Source of the DNA: Pomphorhynchus laevis
Lineage: Eukaryota > Acanthocephala > Palaeacanthocephala > Echinorhynchida > Pomphorhynchidae
Length of the DNA stretch: 64,000 bases
Assembly (NCBI GenBank): GCA_012934845.2
Contig: WNNJ02002880.1
Coordinates: 32,038 to 96,037, forward strand
Direction of reading: 5' to 3'
Both the position numbers and the translations under genes were made by a program. This document shows positions 52,920 through 63,984 of this stretch, in pieces (the stretch's first letter is position 1; the number at the start of each line of letters is the position of its first letter). Under the pieces are notes generated by a model. That model worked only from the letters and a program-made list of their open reading frames with translations. It ran no database searches and was not told where the DNA came from.

Positions 52920-54640
52920 AAACCTACTACGTACCAAATGCAACTTCTTCTGGCAGTATAAAATCATCACTTCATTCAACTCTAAGATTCTATGGCATAC
53001 TTTTAACTAAATCCTTGCTCGTTCCTCTTCGTTTTGCAACATCAATGCCCATGATTATTCGTAATTTCTCCAGACTAAAGTATCCACGTTGCTCTCTCTC
53101 ACACCCCGGTATGCATCCTATCCAACTCTGCCCCGCCTAGCCTCATAATTCCGGAACTCTTTCATCTTCTCCCTGTCTCACCTTCCGAAGTCTCATCTGT
53201 TATCATGTCCTTGCCCAGCAAAACCTCACCTGCCGATCCCCTTCCTACCCGCATACTTAAATCCATATGCTCATCGATATCTCCTTTTCTCACAACCTTG
53301 TTTAACTCGTCCATCCGCAGTGGTATATTCCCTTCACACTAGAAATCCGCAATCGTTCGCCCCCTCCTAAAGAAACAATCGCTCGACCTATCTCTACCTT
53401 TTAGCTATCGCCCAATTTCACTACTTCCTACACCTTTTAAGCTCTTCGAACGCCTCATCTTAATACATATCATCGCTTACCTCTCCGACATCGACGACCA
53501 CTCCATCCTCATTTCTAGTCTTCAGTATGATTACGGCTTTTCTTCTTCTACCGTAGCATGGTTTGCCTCATATCTATCCGACCGTTCCTTTCGCGTCTGT
53601 TCTAATTCATCATCATCCCATCCCATCACATTTTTTGAAGGGTCCAACAAGGTTCAGTCCTAGGTCCCCTGCTTTTCTCTCTTCTGCTTGGCGATCTCTC
53701 CCCGTTTATCAAACGTTTCTCCTTTAACATCATGCAATACGCCGATGACATCATCATCTATGCTCATGCACCCGCACATCGTATACACGATATCGGCATT
53801 TCTGCCTCCAACTGTCTTTCTTCTATCTACAAACGTCTCTACAATCTCCATCTCGTTCTAAACTCCGACAAGTCTAAAATAATGTGGATCATCTCCCGTA
53901 AACCAAAAATATCTCCTTCCACTGTATCTTTCGCCTCATCGATCATCCCCATACTACACAATCTCACTTTCTTAGGCTTCCATTTCGATGATCGCCTTTC
54001 CCTTAAACCCTTCGTCCGTGACAAGGTCCGCTTGTCTAACTTAATTCTCTGTGACATCCGCCGTATCCGCCCCCTTATCGACTTCCGTTCTTGTATGTCT
54101 CTTCTTTCATATCTTCTTTTCCTAAAATCGATTACTGCCTTAGCCTTTTCGCAAATTTTCCAAAATCCATCATCCTACCCTTACAACGAATAATCAACTC
54201 TGTCGTTCGAATGCTCTTTCATCCCCGTCGCCTCGACCACATATCCACATATCTTGCCCAACTCTCCTGGCCCACCATCCACATCCGCATCAAACTCCAC
54301 CTACTTATCGTAACTTTTCGTCTCATCGCTGTCGGCTCCCCATCGTTCATCAACCTTCCTTTATTAGACGACACTCGCCCCACCTCGCTATCGCTGCGTT
54401 CCCGTCATACCCTCTCACTCCACGTTCCCAATTACTCCAACAACTATTGTCTTCGATCCTTCCTCGTCGCCTCTCCACTCGCCTGTAAATAACTCCCTCT
54501 CGACGTCCGCCGCGTTCCCTCCTTTATCACACTCGAACACCTCCTCCGTTCACACCTTCTCGACACATGATTTACATTTTTGTTTTGTTGTAGTCATGTA
54601 AGCGTGCGCTGGCACGCATTTGCCACGTTAAAATAAATAT
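52920..54640 (+). mobile_element. Family B LINE, 5'-truncated derivative with deleted motif A
   Basis: Starts at a point between APE and RT (aacctactacgtaccaaatg). It carries the same RT deletion (YLSDIDDHSILI) and the same damaged motif B (EGSNKVQS) as the minus-strand copy at 34494-36313. The two are nearly identical, for example over 53660-53851 against 35294-35485. Motif C (MQYADDIIIYAHAPA, 53732) remains. The 3' stem-loop is at 54602-54617. Confidence 0.85.
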
Positions 54641-54689
54641 TTTTTAATATATCAAAATGCAAACATTTACGTGTTTGTGCCTTAATTGC

Positions 54690-55520
54690 TCAATCTTCAG
54701 CTAATTATAGATTTCAAAACAGTGATATAGAACAAGTGAACAAATATAAGGACTTGGGAGTGTGGATAAACAGTGACTTGAGTACCGTCACACATACTGA
54801 ACATGCTTGTTCAAATGCGTTGGGGATAATCGGTCTACTTCGACGCACTTTCATTACACTCAATCAATTTGCCCTACGTCAGCTAATATTTTCTCATGTG
54901 TTGATCCGTCTTCTATATGCTGCGTTGTGTGTATCCCCAAAATGCAAAAGAACATATTAGTTCAGAGAGGGTACTTTATGGAGCTACCAAGCTAGCACCG
55001 CAACTGAAATTTTTGTCGTACCCTGATCGATTAAAAGCACTTAGACTTGAGACTGTCACGTGGACCCGCCGATACATCGATATGAGTATGGTCTGGCAAA
55101 TTCTTAATGAATCGGATCATCCACTTAGAAATTGCCTTCATTTGCGCTCATCCAATATCCTTCAAGGTCATGGTTTAACCCTGCGACGTGAAAGAATAAG
55201 AAAATCACGAGCTATCCAATTTGATCGGTGAGTTGTATCTCTGTGGAATAGGCTTAAAGAGTCAACAGTGTGCGAGTTGTATCTGATCAACTTGATCAGA
55301 TAAAGTTGACTTTATCTGATCACCCCATCTTCAAAACAGATCAACAGATCAACTTTATTTAATGTAATAACAACAGATCGTCGAGTTGTATCTCTGTGGA
55401 ATGGGCTTAGAGACTCAACAGTGTGCAGTAGCAATATCAACGAATTCAAAAAGAAATTACGGATTGAGGATGCCATGAGGAAAGCTGCTTGTTGATTTAA
55501 AATCGTTGAACTTTTATATT
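54690..55520 (+). pseudogene. Family A LINE ORF2 C-terminal fragment
   Basis: Reads YKDLGVWINSDLSTVTH, NALGIIGLLRRTFITLN, then in a second frame ERVLYGATKLAPQLKF, YPDRLKALRLETVTW, LQGHGLTLRRERIRKSRAIQ. It is the region between the RT palm and the C-terminus of family A. A local rearrangement (55230-55432) disrupts the end. Confidence 0.75.
55230..55432. repeat. Local duplication around a palindrome-rich insert
   Basis: A ~45-base segment starting gagttgtatctctgtggaat occurs at 55230 and 55383. Between them lie atctgatcaacttgatcagat (55281-55301, palindrome), gataaagttgactttatc (55299-55316, palindrome), and a piece (cagatcaactttatttaatg) found inverted near 36975-37010. Confidence 0.75.
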
Positions 55521-56246
55521 GTATATTATTTATCTCATAAACTTTTTTTAATCTTTATATGTCGAGTCATCATCAAGGAAAAAATACACAAATTGCTTTA
55601 CCAATTTGGCGCAGCTTGAATAAGGTATAGATCGACATTTATAAGAAAATAGTCGATGGTATGCATTTTTAATCGAATAAGGAATTGTACGAAACAATTT
55701 TAATGGATTTAACAAGGCGAAAACCACTTCGTAGTACATGATACATTAAGTTGTTTTACATATGGATTGATATGTTAGACCGTAAAGCCCTCTTTCGCTA
55801 TGCATCAAGTTGGCTGAAAATGCCAATCAAAAACTATGCATCCAAGTTAGTGATAACTTAGTAACCGAAGATTACTTAATATCTAATCACCTCTTAACAG
55901 AGTTTTTTTTTTCAACTCTGGGCTATTATACCCAACAAGTCGATTACAATATGCTTACATGTGACGAAGCATGCCCTCTTTAATGGATAAATACTTATTC
56001 AGTACGTGGTGAATTATTATTATTAATTTACACCAGAGTGAGCAAACAGCTCGTTACAAGGTGAGTCACAATAGTCACAAAGTTAAAATAAAAAAATTAA
56101 AAAAATTCATGTAATTGTAGTCACAAAGTTCTTCAATTGCCGTTTGAATGCAGTTTTTGATGTACATGTTACTATGTGAGCAAAGATTGTTCCATACAGT
56201 GTGCACCCTATCTGGTAGACCTCTGCATACATCTCTGATGTGCCGT
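55521..56246. other. No gene supported; holds an unfilled copy of the repeat at 56247
   Basis: 55742-55826 (taagttgttttacatatgga ... ctatgcatcaagttggct) is the uninterrupted counterpart of the sequence flanking the insertion at 56278. The minus frame 56075-56302 (LPDRVHTVWNNLCS) hints at a LINE C-terminus but is too short to assign. Confidence 0.5.
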
Positions 56247-56277
56247 TTTGATAAATTAAGTTGTTTTACATATAGAT

Positions 56278-56737
56278 TGATATTATTATTAATTGACAAC
56301 AAATTGAGCCGAGGCTCTTTACAAGTTGCTTCACAAGATATAAAAAGAATAAGAGTCGATTTTTCCCTCCCTCATCAGATGAACTACTTAAAATCCCACC
56401 GTTGTCTTGAGAAGGAAGGGTCATCATCCAGTAGGGCGCAAAAACTTGAATCAGTAGACGACAAAACGGTTCCACTCTGAAACGAATTCCAAGATCGTAC
56501 GACTCGTTTGGCAAAGCAGGAAACTGCATGCATGTACCTTTGTGTTTTCAGCATCAGGGGGTGTCCGCGAAGAGAAGGTTGACCTCTCAGTTGCAGTAGA
56601 TGTGACAGTGGATGATCTTTAGTGTGCAGAATTTTCCAAACAAGAGAGAAATCTCGCTTGTCACGGATATATCGCAGACAAGGCATATTTAATATCTGGA
56701 GGCGTTAGACCGTAACATCTGGATATTTAACATCTGG
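56278..56737 (-). mobile_element. Family A LINE, 3'-terminal fragment inserted in a repeat
   Basis: A minus-strand copy of 47020-47440 with very few differences: MPCLRYIRDKRDFSLVWKIL, GQPSLRGHPLMLKTQ, SCFAKRVVRSWNSFQS, then the (AAT)n tail at 56278. The flanks (attgatat on the left, gttagaccgtaaa on the right) are contiguous in the unfilled repeat at 55742-55826. Confidence 0.85.
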
Positions 56738-56809
56738 ATATGTTAGACCGTAAATTCCTTTATTGCTATGCATCAAGTTGGCTAAATTACTAAGGCTGAA
56801 ATAATGCTC

Positions 56810-58345
56810 GTCTGCAGGACCCGATAATCTTCAGCCCATCCTACTTCGAAACGTTGCCATTAATACTGTCCATCCTTGAGTTCAAATTTTTAAATACTTG
56901 TTTGCCTATTAAGTTCTCCCGGACGGTTGGAGTAAATCCAGTTCCTGTTTTAAAAAAAGGATGATCGTACGAACGTAAGCAATTACGAATTGACATGCAT
57001 TTGCAACAAAGTCCTCGAACGTTTTATTTTACGCCATATGAATGCTCATGTAACTAGAAGCTAATCCTTGAACATATCTCAGCATAGTTTCCGCTCGCGC
57101 AGATCAAAATTTACGAACCACATTTTGATCCAGCTCGTAACAGCTGGATTAATTCCTTGGATAAAAGTTTTGATAATAATGCTATATTAGTAGTGCTATA
57201 ATAATGAGGACTTAGCTAAGGCATTTGACACGGTAGATCACACCATAATGTTACGAAAACTTACAGCTTACAAGTTTAACTAAAACATTGTCACTTGGAT
57301 TGCCAGGAAATCGACAATTCAAGTAGGAACATATTTATCTGACTGGTGAGAATTAGAATGAGTGTTCCTCTATGTTCTATTATCATCCCATTATTATTTA
57401 TTATATTCATAAATGATCTGCCTAACATTATTAAGTCACCTTTACTGATGTACGCGGATTATATTAAGTAGTGGCGCTAGATTAGATCTGATCTAGATCT
57501 ATTCTCCAAGCTGATTTGGACGCTCTTTTAAAATGGGCAAATGAAAATGAGATAAAATTTAGTGCGGCAAAGCGCACATATATGAATTTGGACAAAGAAT
57601 ATTTAGATCAATGTTATAACATAGGATCCGTAGTATTATCTACAGTCGACCAGCTCAAATACCTAGAAATTGTTCTAGAAAACAACTTAAAAACTAAGAT
57701 AAATACAGATGAGATTTTTTCTAGGGCGATAAAAACTTTTGGTATTATTAGGAGATGCTTCATTAAATTCTCAATCGACCAGTTTCCCTATTTGTTTAAT
57801 GCATACTGTAGGTAACATTTTAATGTACTACTAAGAAGTGTCGTATCCACAATCTAACGGTAAGGTTATCCGGATAGAAAGAATCCTGAGACGAGCATCT
57901 AAATACATTGCAGGTTTGTGAGATATACCTTAACACGATCGCTTATGGGGTTTAAATATGAAGCCCATATCTTATGCGAAAAATTAAATATCTAATTACT
58001 TGGTGTGATGTGAAAGATTCCACAAGTCCTATCAATTTTGTTTTCGTTGCAGACTGCAACTAATACAAGAAGTCATGAATTTATTTTTCAGAGAGTGCAC
58101 TAGAGGTTGAAAAAGCTTAATTGTTTGGTAGACCGAGTAATCAAGAATTGGAATTTTCTTTCAAGTGAAACTTATGGCTAAATCAAATACCAACTTCAAA
58201 AGGAAACTTAATTATTTATCAGCACTTACATTTTAGCTTTTTTTCTCAATTTTTTTCTTTATGCGATGCTACCATATAAGCATTTGCTCCAAAGTAGACT
58301 ATGAATAATAATGTCTTTTCTCACCCATTTCCCTGTTTAATGTGA
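56810..58345 (+). pseudogene. Family A-like LINE RT, strongly decayed
   Basis: Recognisable pieces are SAGPDNLQPILLRNVA, LAKAFDTVDHTIM (shifted, near 57215), LPNIIKSPLLMYADYIK (57420-57470) and an open 99-residue piece at 57516-57815 (LLKWANENEIKFSAAKRTYM, LKYLEIVLENNLKTK, KTFGIIRRCFIKFS). It has more breaks than any other A copy, so it is the oldest of them. Confidence 0.7.
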
Positions 58346-58591
58346 ATAATAAAAAGATAATATATAAATAACCTACCTATATTAACGCTACTTAAATACA
58401 TTATTTAAAATATCCTTAATAAGAGTATTTTGTCTTATCTTCGTAATAATAAAAATTGTCTTGGTGATATTAAAGTTAAAAATTGTCTTAGTGATATAAA
58501 GAATATTTACAATCATCAATTTCAGATCGTCAATTTCAAGAAAAAGTTATAAGTATTAAATATAATTACAATAAAATACACAAGAAGACGA

Positions 58592-60050
58592 TTGATATCG
58601 TTAAAATTACAAAACCCATCAAATTATCGGGATTACGTTGATTTGGTTCAGCAAATGTCAAAATCAAAGAAAACAACTAAAAGAGTTGATCGGAAACTAA
58701 CGTTCGCTAATACTGAGACTTATATTGAGAAACAGATTGGTTGCGATAACAAAGATTACAACGTTTGGACTCATGTCTCAATTTCAATCGCAAATGATGA
58801 TCGCATCTCTAAACGGACTTTCCTCTGCGGATTTTGCTGTGCTGCGCATGTTGGATATCCATTGACGAATAGTGACCAAAAAGATGAGGATGTTCTAAAA
58901 GTTGGCGAAACCACCATACTACTATCATCATTAGTGAATAAGCCGCCTCCACTGCCAACTTGGACTTCCAATGCATCAAAAGACAACTCAAAAGAGTCAG
59001 TCACGTCTGCAATATTGGTAGCAAGCACTACTGACCCTTCAATGTCAGTTGTAATTGAGTTACATGCTGAACAGCTGTCAAGATTTTCAAGCAGGTGTTC
59101 TATAGTCAAGCAAATGACCATGTCCAATGACGGTAGTGCCATAAGTGTAAGTTCTTCATAATCTGTCGAGTTTCTCAACCGTGATATTATTGAGGAACCT
59201 GCATTTATACGGTTTCCTAATAAGGATGAGTCATCTACAATATTTTCATATGTTTCTAATCAGATGGGCCTAAATACATTTGAACAACTATTAGTGGAAT
59301 ATTCAAATTCTGCCTATCTCCAGCATTGCTTATGTGACGAGCTCAGCGAGGATCTAATTACCACAGCATCCTCGAAAAAATACGACAACGTTGATGATAA
59401 AGTTTCTAAATCATTAGAGTCAACAAATATTTTACCTATTCGTCTTAGGAGGGACAGTGACGGGATAAATCCTGATTGAGATGTGGGTTAACAGCTATCA
59501 ATGAAGATTTAATTACACCCGATCCGATTCAGGCGAGTTGCCCGATGCAGCACACCCAAACCTTTTCAAAATTTGCGAAACGTCATAACCGCGCTCGGGC
59601 AGTCATATGTGCTAACATACCTGAGTCTTGTTCTGTGAACATTCAACATCGTCTGAATGATGATCTTGTGAAGGTACGCTCTGTTCTTTCAACAGTCTTT
59701 AAAGATTTATATAATGAAATTATCTCCAAGATTAAAGTAGTATCCCTGTTTCGCGTGGGTAGAAAAAAATGAGGACAGTAGCAGTCGTCCTAGACTACTA
59801 AAAGACATTTTGGAAGATGAAGGATCAGTTAAAAGTATTCTTCATAATTCGTTTCGTTTGTTCGGTAGCCAAGTCAGAATACTAAAAGATTTTGATGTTG
59901 AAGAGCGCAAACGCCTGCGTAAAGCGAAGGAACTTTTGAATATATGCATAAATAACGGAGAGACAAATTTGACAATACGAAATTTTCAGATTGTGCGGCA
60001 GTGTACTTGGATTCGCTGGATCCTGCTAACAACGGGATCGGTCTGAATCA
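58592..60050 (+). pseudogene. Family A LINE ORF1, broken
   Basis: ATG at 58658: MSKSKKTTKRVDRKLT. The finger IGCDNKDYNVWTHVS...FLCGFCCAAH has one Cys replaced by Tyr. Stops lie at 59159 and 59477. The second half reads RAVICANIPESCSVNIQHRL, VVSLFRVGRKK, a frame change, then NSFRLFGSQVRILKDFDVEE and NLTIRNFQIVRQ, the same C-terminal domain as the copy at 27686. Confidence 0.8.
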
Positions 60051-62160
60051 CCCTGCCGCAGCTTTTATTTTGCTAATGACATCAATGTATCATAGTAATA
60101 CTTGTTTGGATATTATTATCGAGTACAATTCTCCCATATGGTATGCACTTAAGGGTATAGAAATGCCTAGTCTAAACATCCCATTTAATTCCACATATTT
60201 TCATTTCTTGCTTCTTTACTCGAATGTGCGTAGTATTCTTTCTAAAATTTACGAATTAGGAGTTCGTGTTTAAGTGCAAAATCCTTTGTTGGTTGCAATA
60301 ACAGAGTCGTCGCTAAAACCTGATGTTACCGATGGTGAGATCGAGTTATCTAATTACTTTTGTTATCGGGCTAACAGGTGCAATAGAAAGGGATGTGGAG
60401 TAATACTGTATGTTCACTTTAGCTCAGTAGTTACACTGCTCGACGTAAAATTTGATTATGGAGTTGAATCTTTATGGATGCGGGTATCACTCAAATCGCC
60501 AACCGATTGTTTTGGTCTCATTTATCGTAAACGACGTAGTTTCAAAGAAAGGATTGCACAATAGGCTTTTCGAAACCATCATCGCTTGTTCAAATACGCA
60601 AACTTAAAACATATAGCGAGACATGTTCGGCTTATATCAGACAGTGGACATGCCCTCGATGACGATTACGACATCGCTAATGCGTTTGGCGATGTCGTAA
60701 TCGTCATCAAAAACTTTTATCTTCACTAAACGCTGGCCCGAATGGTCTGCCATCATTGCTTCTTCGCGAAATTGAATGTTATTTTTAAGCCCTTATCTGC
60801 ATTATTTCGGTGTTCTTTGACCTTAGAACTTTCTAGTGATTAGAAGAAATCCATAATGATTCCCCTTTTCAAAAAAGACGATCGCTCTCCGGTAAAGAAT
60901 TATCATCCTATTTGCCTAACTTGTGTTGAATGCAAGGTGCTAGAGCGTTTAATTTTTAAATCTGTATCAGCCCATTTAGAGCATTACAGCATTTTAAGTG
61001 ATACTCAGCATGGGTTTCGCCAAAATCGATCAACAGTAACTAACCTTGTGAAGTCACATCATAGTTGGAGTGAAACGGTTTGTTGTAGTTATGGGGTGGA
61101 TGTTCTATTTTTCGATCTATCGAACGCATTCAGCCGTGTTATTCATGATATTCCTATAGATTACCTACGCTCCTACGTTATAGTAGGCCTAGTACATAAT
61201 TAGATCAAATCACTTCTCGAATTGGCATGTACAATGATGCGGAATCCCCTGTAAATTGAACTGCTCGTGTGTAATGGCGAGCATGCACTTTCACCCTCGA
61301 TAAACAAATGATACAGGATTATGTTGGTGTGATAGTGTCATGGTGTCATGTCAGAAGGTTGTTATTGAACGGTGCAAAATGTAATCACTTACACATCGGT
61401 AACAAAAGGTTCATAGACAGCTATACCATAAATAATCGTGCGATACAGCAAGTTACTAGCATATCCGATCTCGGAGTTATGGTTTGCCATAATCTTATCA
61501 CTCAACTTTACGTGTCGATTTCGACTAGACGATGCATTCGGCTATTCGGACTATTAAGGCGTTCTTTTGGTAGACTCGATCATTTTAGCTTTCGTATTTT
61601 ATATAACGATCTTCTATCGTCACTCATGTTATACGCGTATCCTGTCACTCACCCACAATTTCACAATGAAATTCAACTTTTTGAGAAAGTATTACGTAGG
61701 GCTACTGGTTTGGTCGGATCTGTACGGTCACTGCCTTATGTCGAACGTATGAAAGCACTGTAAGAGTATCCAGTTGAAATTGCACTCAAGCTGGCGAATT
61801 TGATATTCATGTGGAGGAATCTTCACACATCCAATCATGTATGTCGATGTACATTCAATATAAGTAATCAACAGGTCTCCGCGGACATAAATACTGTTTA
61901 CAAAGATCATTTCCACCTACCAAAAAGACTGCGAGTATATGTGATTAAATCGCACGATTTAGGAACATTGTGCCTACCACAATAATCAGCAGTTTCAGTA
62001 AATGTTCTTATAAGTGCAGACTACGTAGTGGTTTCAGTCTAACATTTATTTTTGATTGTTTTTTACATTTTCTCTTTATGTTGTTTTTAATCGGAATTTA
62101 TTTCTTGTGATCCAACTTATTATGAACCCTTGGCTCTTAAGTTGTTGTATTTAATAATAA
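60001..62160 (+). pseudogene. Family A LINE ORF2, with two internal deletions
   Basis: The APE start is YSNVRSILSKIYELG, LLVAITESSLKP, GCGVILYVHFS, FGLIYRKRR. Then the rest of APE is missing. RT begins at 60856 (IPLFKKDDRSPVKNYHPICL, TQHGFRQNRSTVTNL, VLFFDLSNAFSRVIHD), loses motifs B and C between about 61200 and 61310, and resumes with SWCHVRRLLLNGAKCNHL, ISDLGVMVCHN, FGLLRRSFGRLDHFSF and VLRRATGLVGSVRSLP. The tail is at about 62150 (AATAATAA). It cannot encode a working RT. Confidence 0.8.
60658..60708. repeat. Perfect 20-base inverted repeat inside the family A ORF2
   Basis: gatgacgattacgacatcgc (60658-60677) pairs with 60689-60708 around an 11-base spacer. It sits exactly at the first internal deletion of this LINE copy. 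Confidence 0.9.
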
Positions 62161-62825
62161 TTTCGTTATACTAAAATACCAGGATATACGCATTACAAGG
62201 TGTCTAGGAAATTACGTAAAACAAAGGCATGAATAAGAATTAATCTTAAGCGACTTCAGAACAAGAAACTTAAAAGTACTTCGAAAAAGGCATACTGTTT
62301 ACTTTACTTAACATATGCACAATCAGTATGTAATCTGGTAGACAAATCATGACATAGTCGACTACCTCCATAGGTTATGCAATTGAGATCATATGTAGAC
62401 GGTGGAATTGAAGATTCAACTTAATTGGAAAAGATCTGTATTCATAAAATATTTTCACTCATAAGTGCAATATTTTAATATCACATTCACATCATGCTTA
62501 TATACCTAACTTATATGATATAATATACCAGCGTTCACCTTATTGCTAGCATTCCACTCATATCTTTCAAAAAATATGACGCAATTTATCTTTTTCTGGT
62601 TGATGATCACGTTTAGACTAATATGATGACATGTAATTAACAATTACGCTATTCATTGAAGGCAACACATGAACTCATTATAAAACGCACTTTACCTAAA
62701 CATACTACTTTGCCACACTCATTTTATATGCTGGATGCGAAAATATTTAATAATATTAAGGCAAAAAAGGAATAAGGCAAAAAACCAAAACTTTTTCCTT
62801 TGATGATTAAGATTTATATTTTTAG
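62161..62825. other. No gene seen, AT-rich
   Basis: No supported frame or repeat. Confidence 0.5.
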
Positions 62826-63031
62826 AATCTTTATGGAACGAATAATAGTATTTTTATTTAATACAACATAGCGTTAATGTCCAATATTTCAATAGCTATT
62901 GTTATCATCGTCAGGAAACAGTACTGCTATCATCGTCGTTTCCTGACGATGATAGCAGTAGCTATTGAAATATCGGACATTAACGTTTTGTTGTATAAAA
63001 TAAAAATACTATTCTTCGTTCCATAAAGATT
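62826..63031. repeat. Foldback element with ~95-base arms
   Basis: 62826-62919 (aatctttatggaacgaa ... tcatcgtcaggaaac) and 62938-63031 are near-perfect inverted copies around an 18-base centre (agtactgctatcatcgtc), with few mismatches. No coding capacity. It looks like a young MITE or a recent inverted duplication. Confidence 0.88.
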
Positions 63032-63099
63032 TTATTTACAAAAGAAAGAAGAATATGGATATTTTCAAAAAAAAATATAATTTTGTTCAAGAAAGCTAA

Positions 63100-63540
63100 T
63101 ACACATGCATCAATATCATATATATAAACGGTTTAGAACCGTATAATGACAGGCGTTGCAAAACATGTGCAGACATGTCACCAGCAATCCTCTTTATTAG
63201 CGTGTCAACTTGGCTAAAATACAAAATTCAAAACAAAAATATATGCAAAATTAAAGGAATTGTATACTTCTTAGAATGCACAGTACGCCATGCACAGCAT
63301 GTATAAGAAACCGGTGACTCAATGAACATAAGAAACAACCTAAGGAGGTATCAGATCAAAACGAATAATGAAAGCTGGGATTCAGCCGTTAGCCATATTC
63401 ACAGTAAGCCTGACCGCACTTTTAAAATAAAGACAATCAGCAGTAAACTAATCGATTTACATCGCAGAAAAAGGCAAGAACTTTATTGGACTGCGCAATT
63501 AATGACTGCACTCGAAGGCACATTAATGAAAAAATACTAA
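63100..63540 (+). pseudogene. Penelope-like element, GIY-YIG endonuclease domain fragment
   Basis: Reads RCKTCADMSPAILF (63156 on), then KIKGIVYFLECTVRHAQHV, a stop, ETGDSMNIRNNLRRYQI, SHIHSKPDRTFKIKTIS, then RRKRQELYWTAQLMTALEG. This matches the Penelope-like C-terminal domain (CxxC...GIVYLxxC..C...YVGET...R...H...H...D...L.....R..RE.YWI..L.T). The first cysteine of the paired linker is present. The RT is missing from the window; the fragment is 5'-truncated. Confidence 0.75.
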
Positions 63541-63840
63541 ATTTGTAGGGTAGATTCTTCCATGTTTACCTAATAGTATGTGTATATGTACTAACTACAA
63601 ATTGTAGAGTATTGTATTGTGCTGTGTTACTGAAGAAGGGGTAACCCAAAAACGTATTTAAATAAATCGCAAAAGAAAGCTTGGCTAAATTTTATATACC
63701 TACTTATATAACTTTAAAAGTAATCAAATTGATTCAACAATTAGCAATACAGATTTATTGACGTTACAATTGAAAAAGGCTTCGGCCGAAACGTAAATAA
63801 ATATGTATGGCTAATTGTTGAGTCAATTTGATTATATATA
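63541..63840 (+). repeat. Penelope-like 3' region with two hammerhead-like motifs
   Basis: ctgaagaaggggtaacccaaaaacg (63630-63654, split here as a CTGAAGA box, a GGG-TAA-CCC stem and AAAAC) and ttgaaaaaggcttcggccgaaacg (63770-63793) both have the layout box I, stem II, GAAAC of hammerhead ribozymes, which occur in the terminal repeats of Penelope-like elements. Both depart from the CTGATGA core, so self-cleavage is doubtful. Confidence 0.5.
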
Positions 63841-63960
63841 GTATAAATTATAATCAATTTATAAGCAACTTCCGGTTGGGATCACGCTATGACCAAAATA
63901 TATTCGAAATATGATTATTGGTCTCTACCAACAAAAAACAAAGATTAATTCTTCAATTTA

Positions 63961-63984
63961 CGTTTCGCCTTGCGGCTTCTTCAA
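63961..63984 (-). repeat. Third hammerhead-like motif, minus strand
   Basis: The minus strand reads ttgaagaagccgcaagg then cgaaacg, the form most like the motif of Penelope-like elements (stem GCC-GCAA-GGC, then GAAACG). It indicates another Penelope-like copy running off the right end. Confidence 0.5.
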
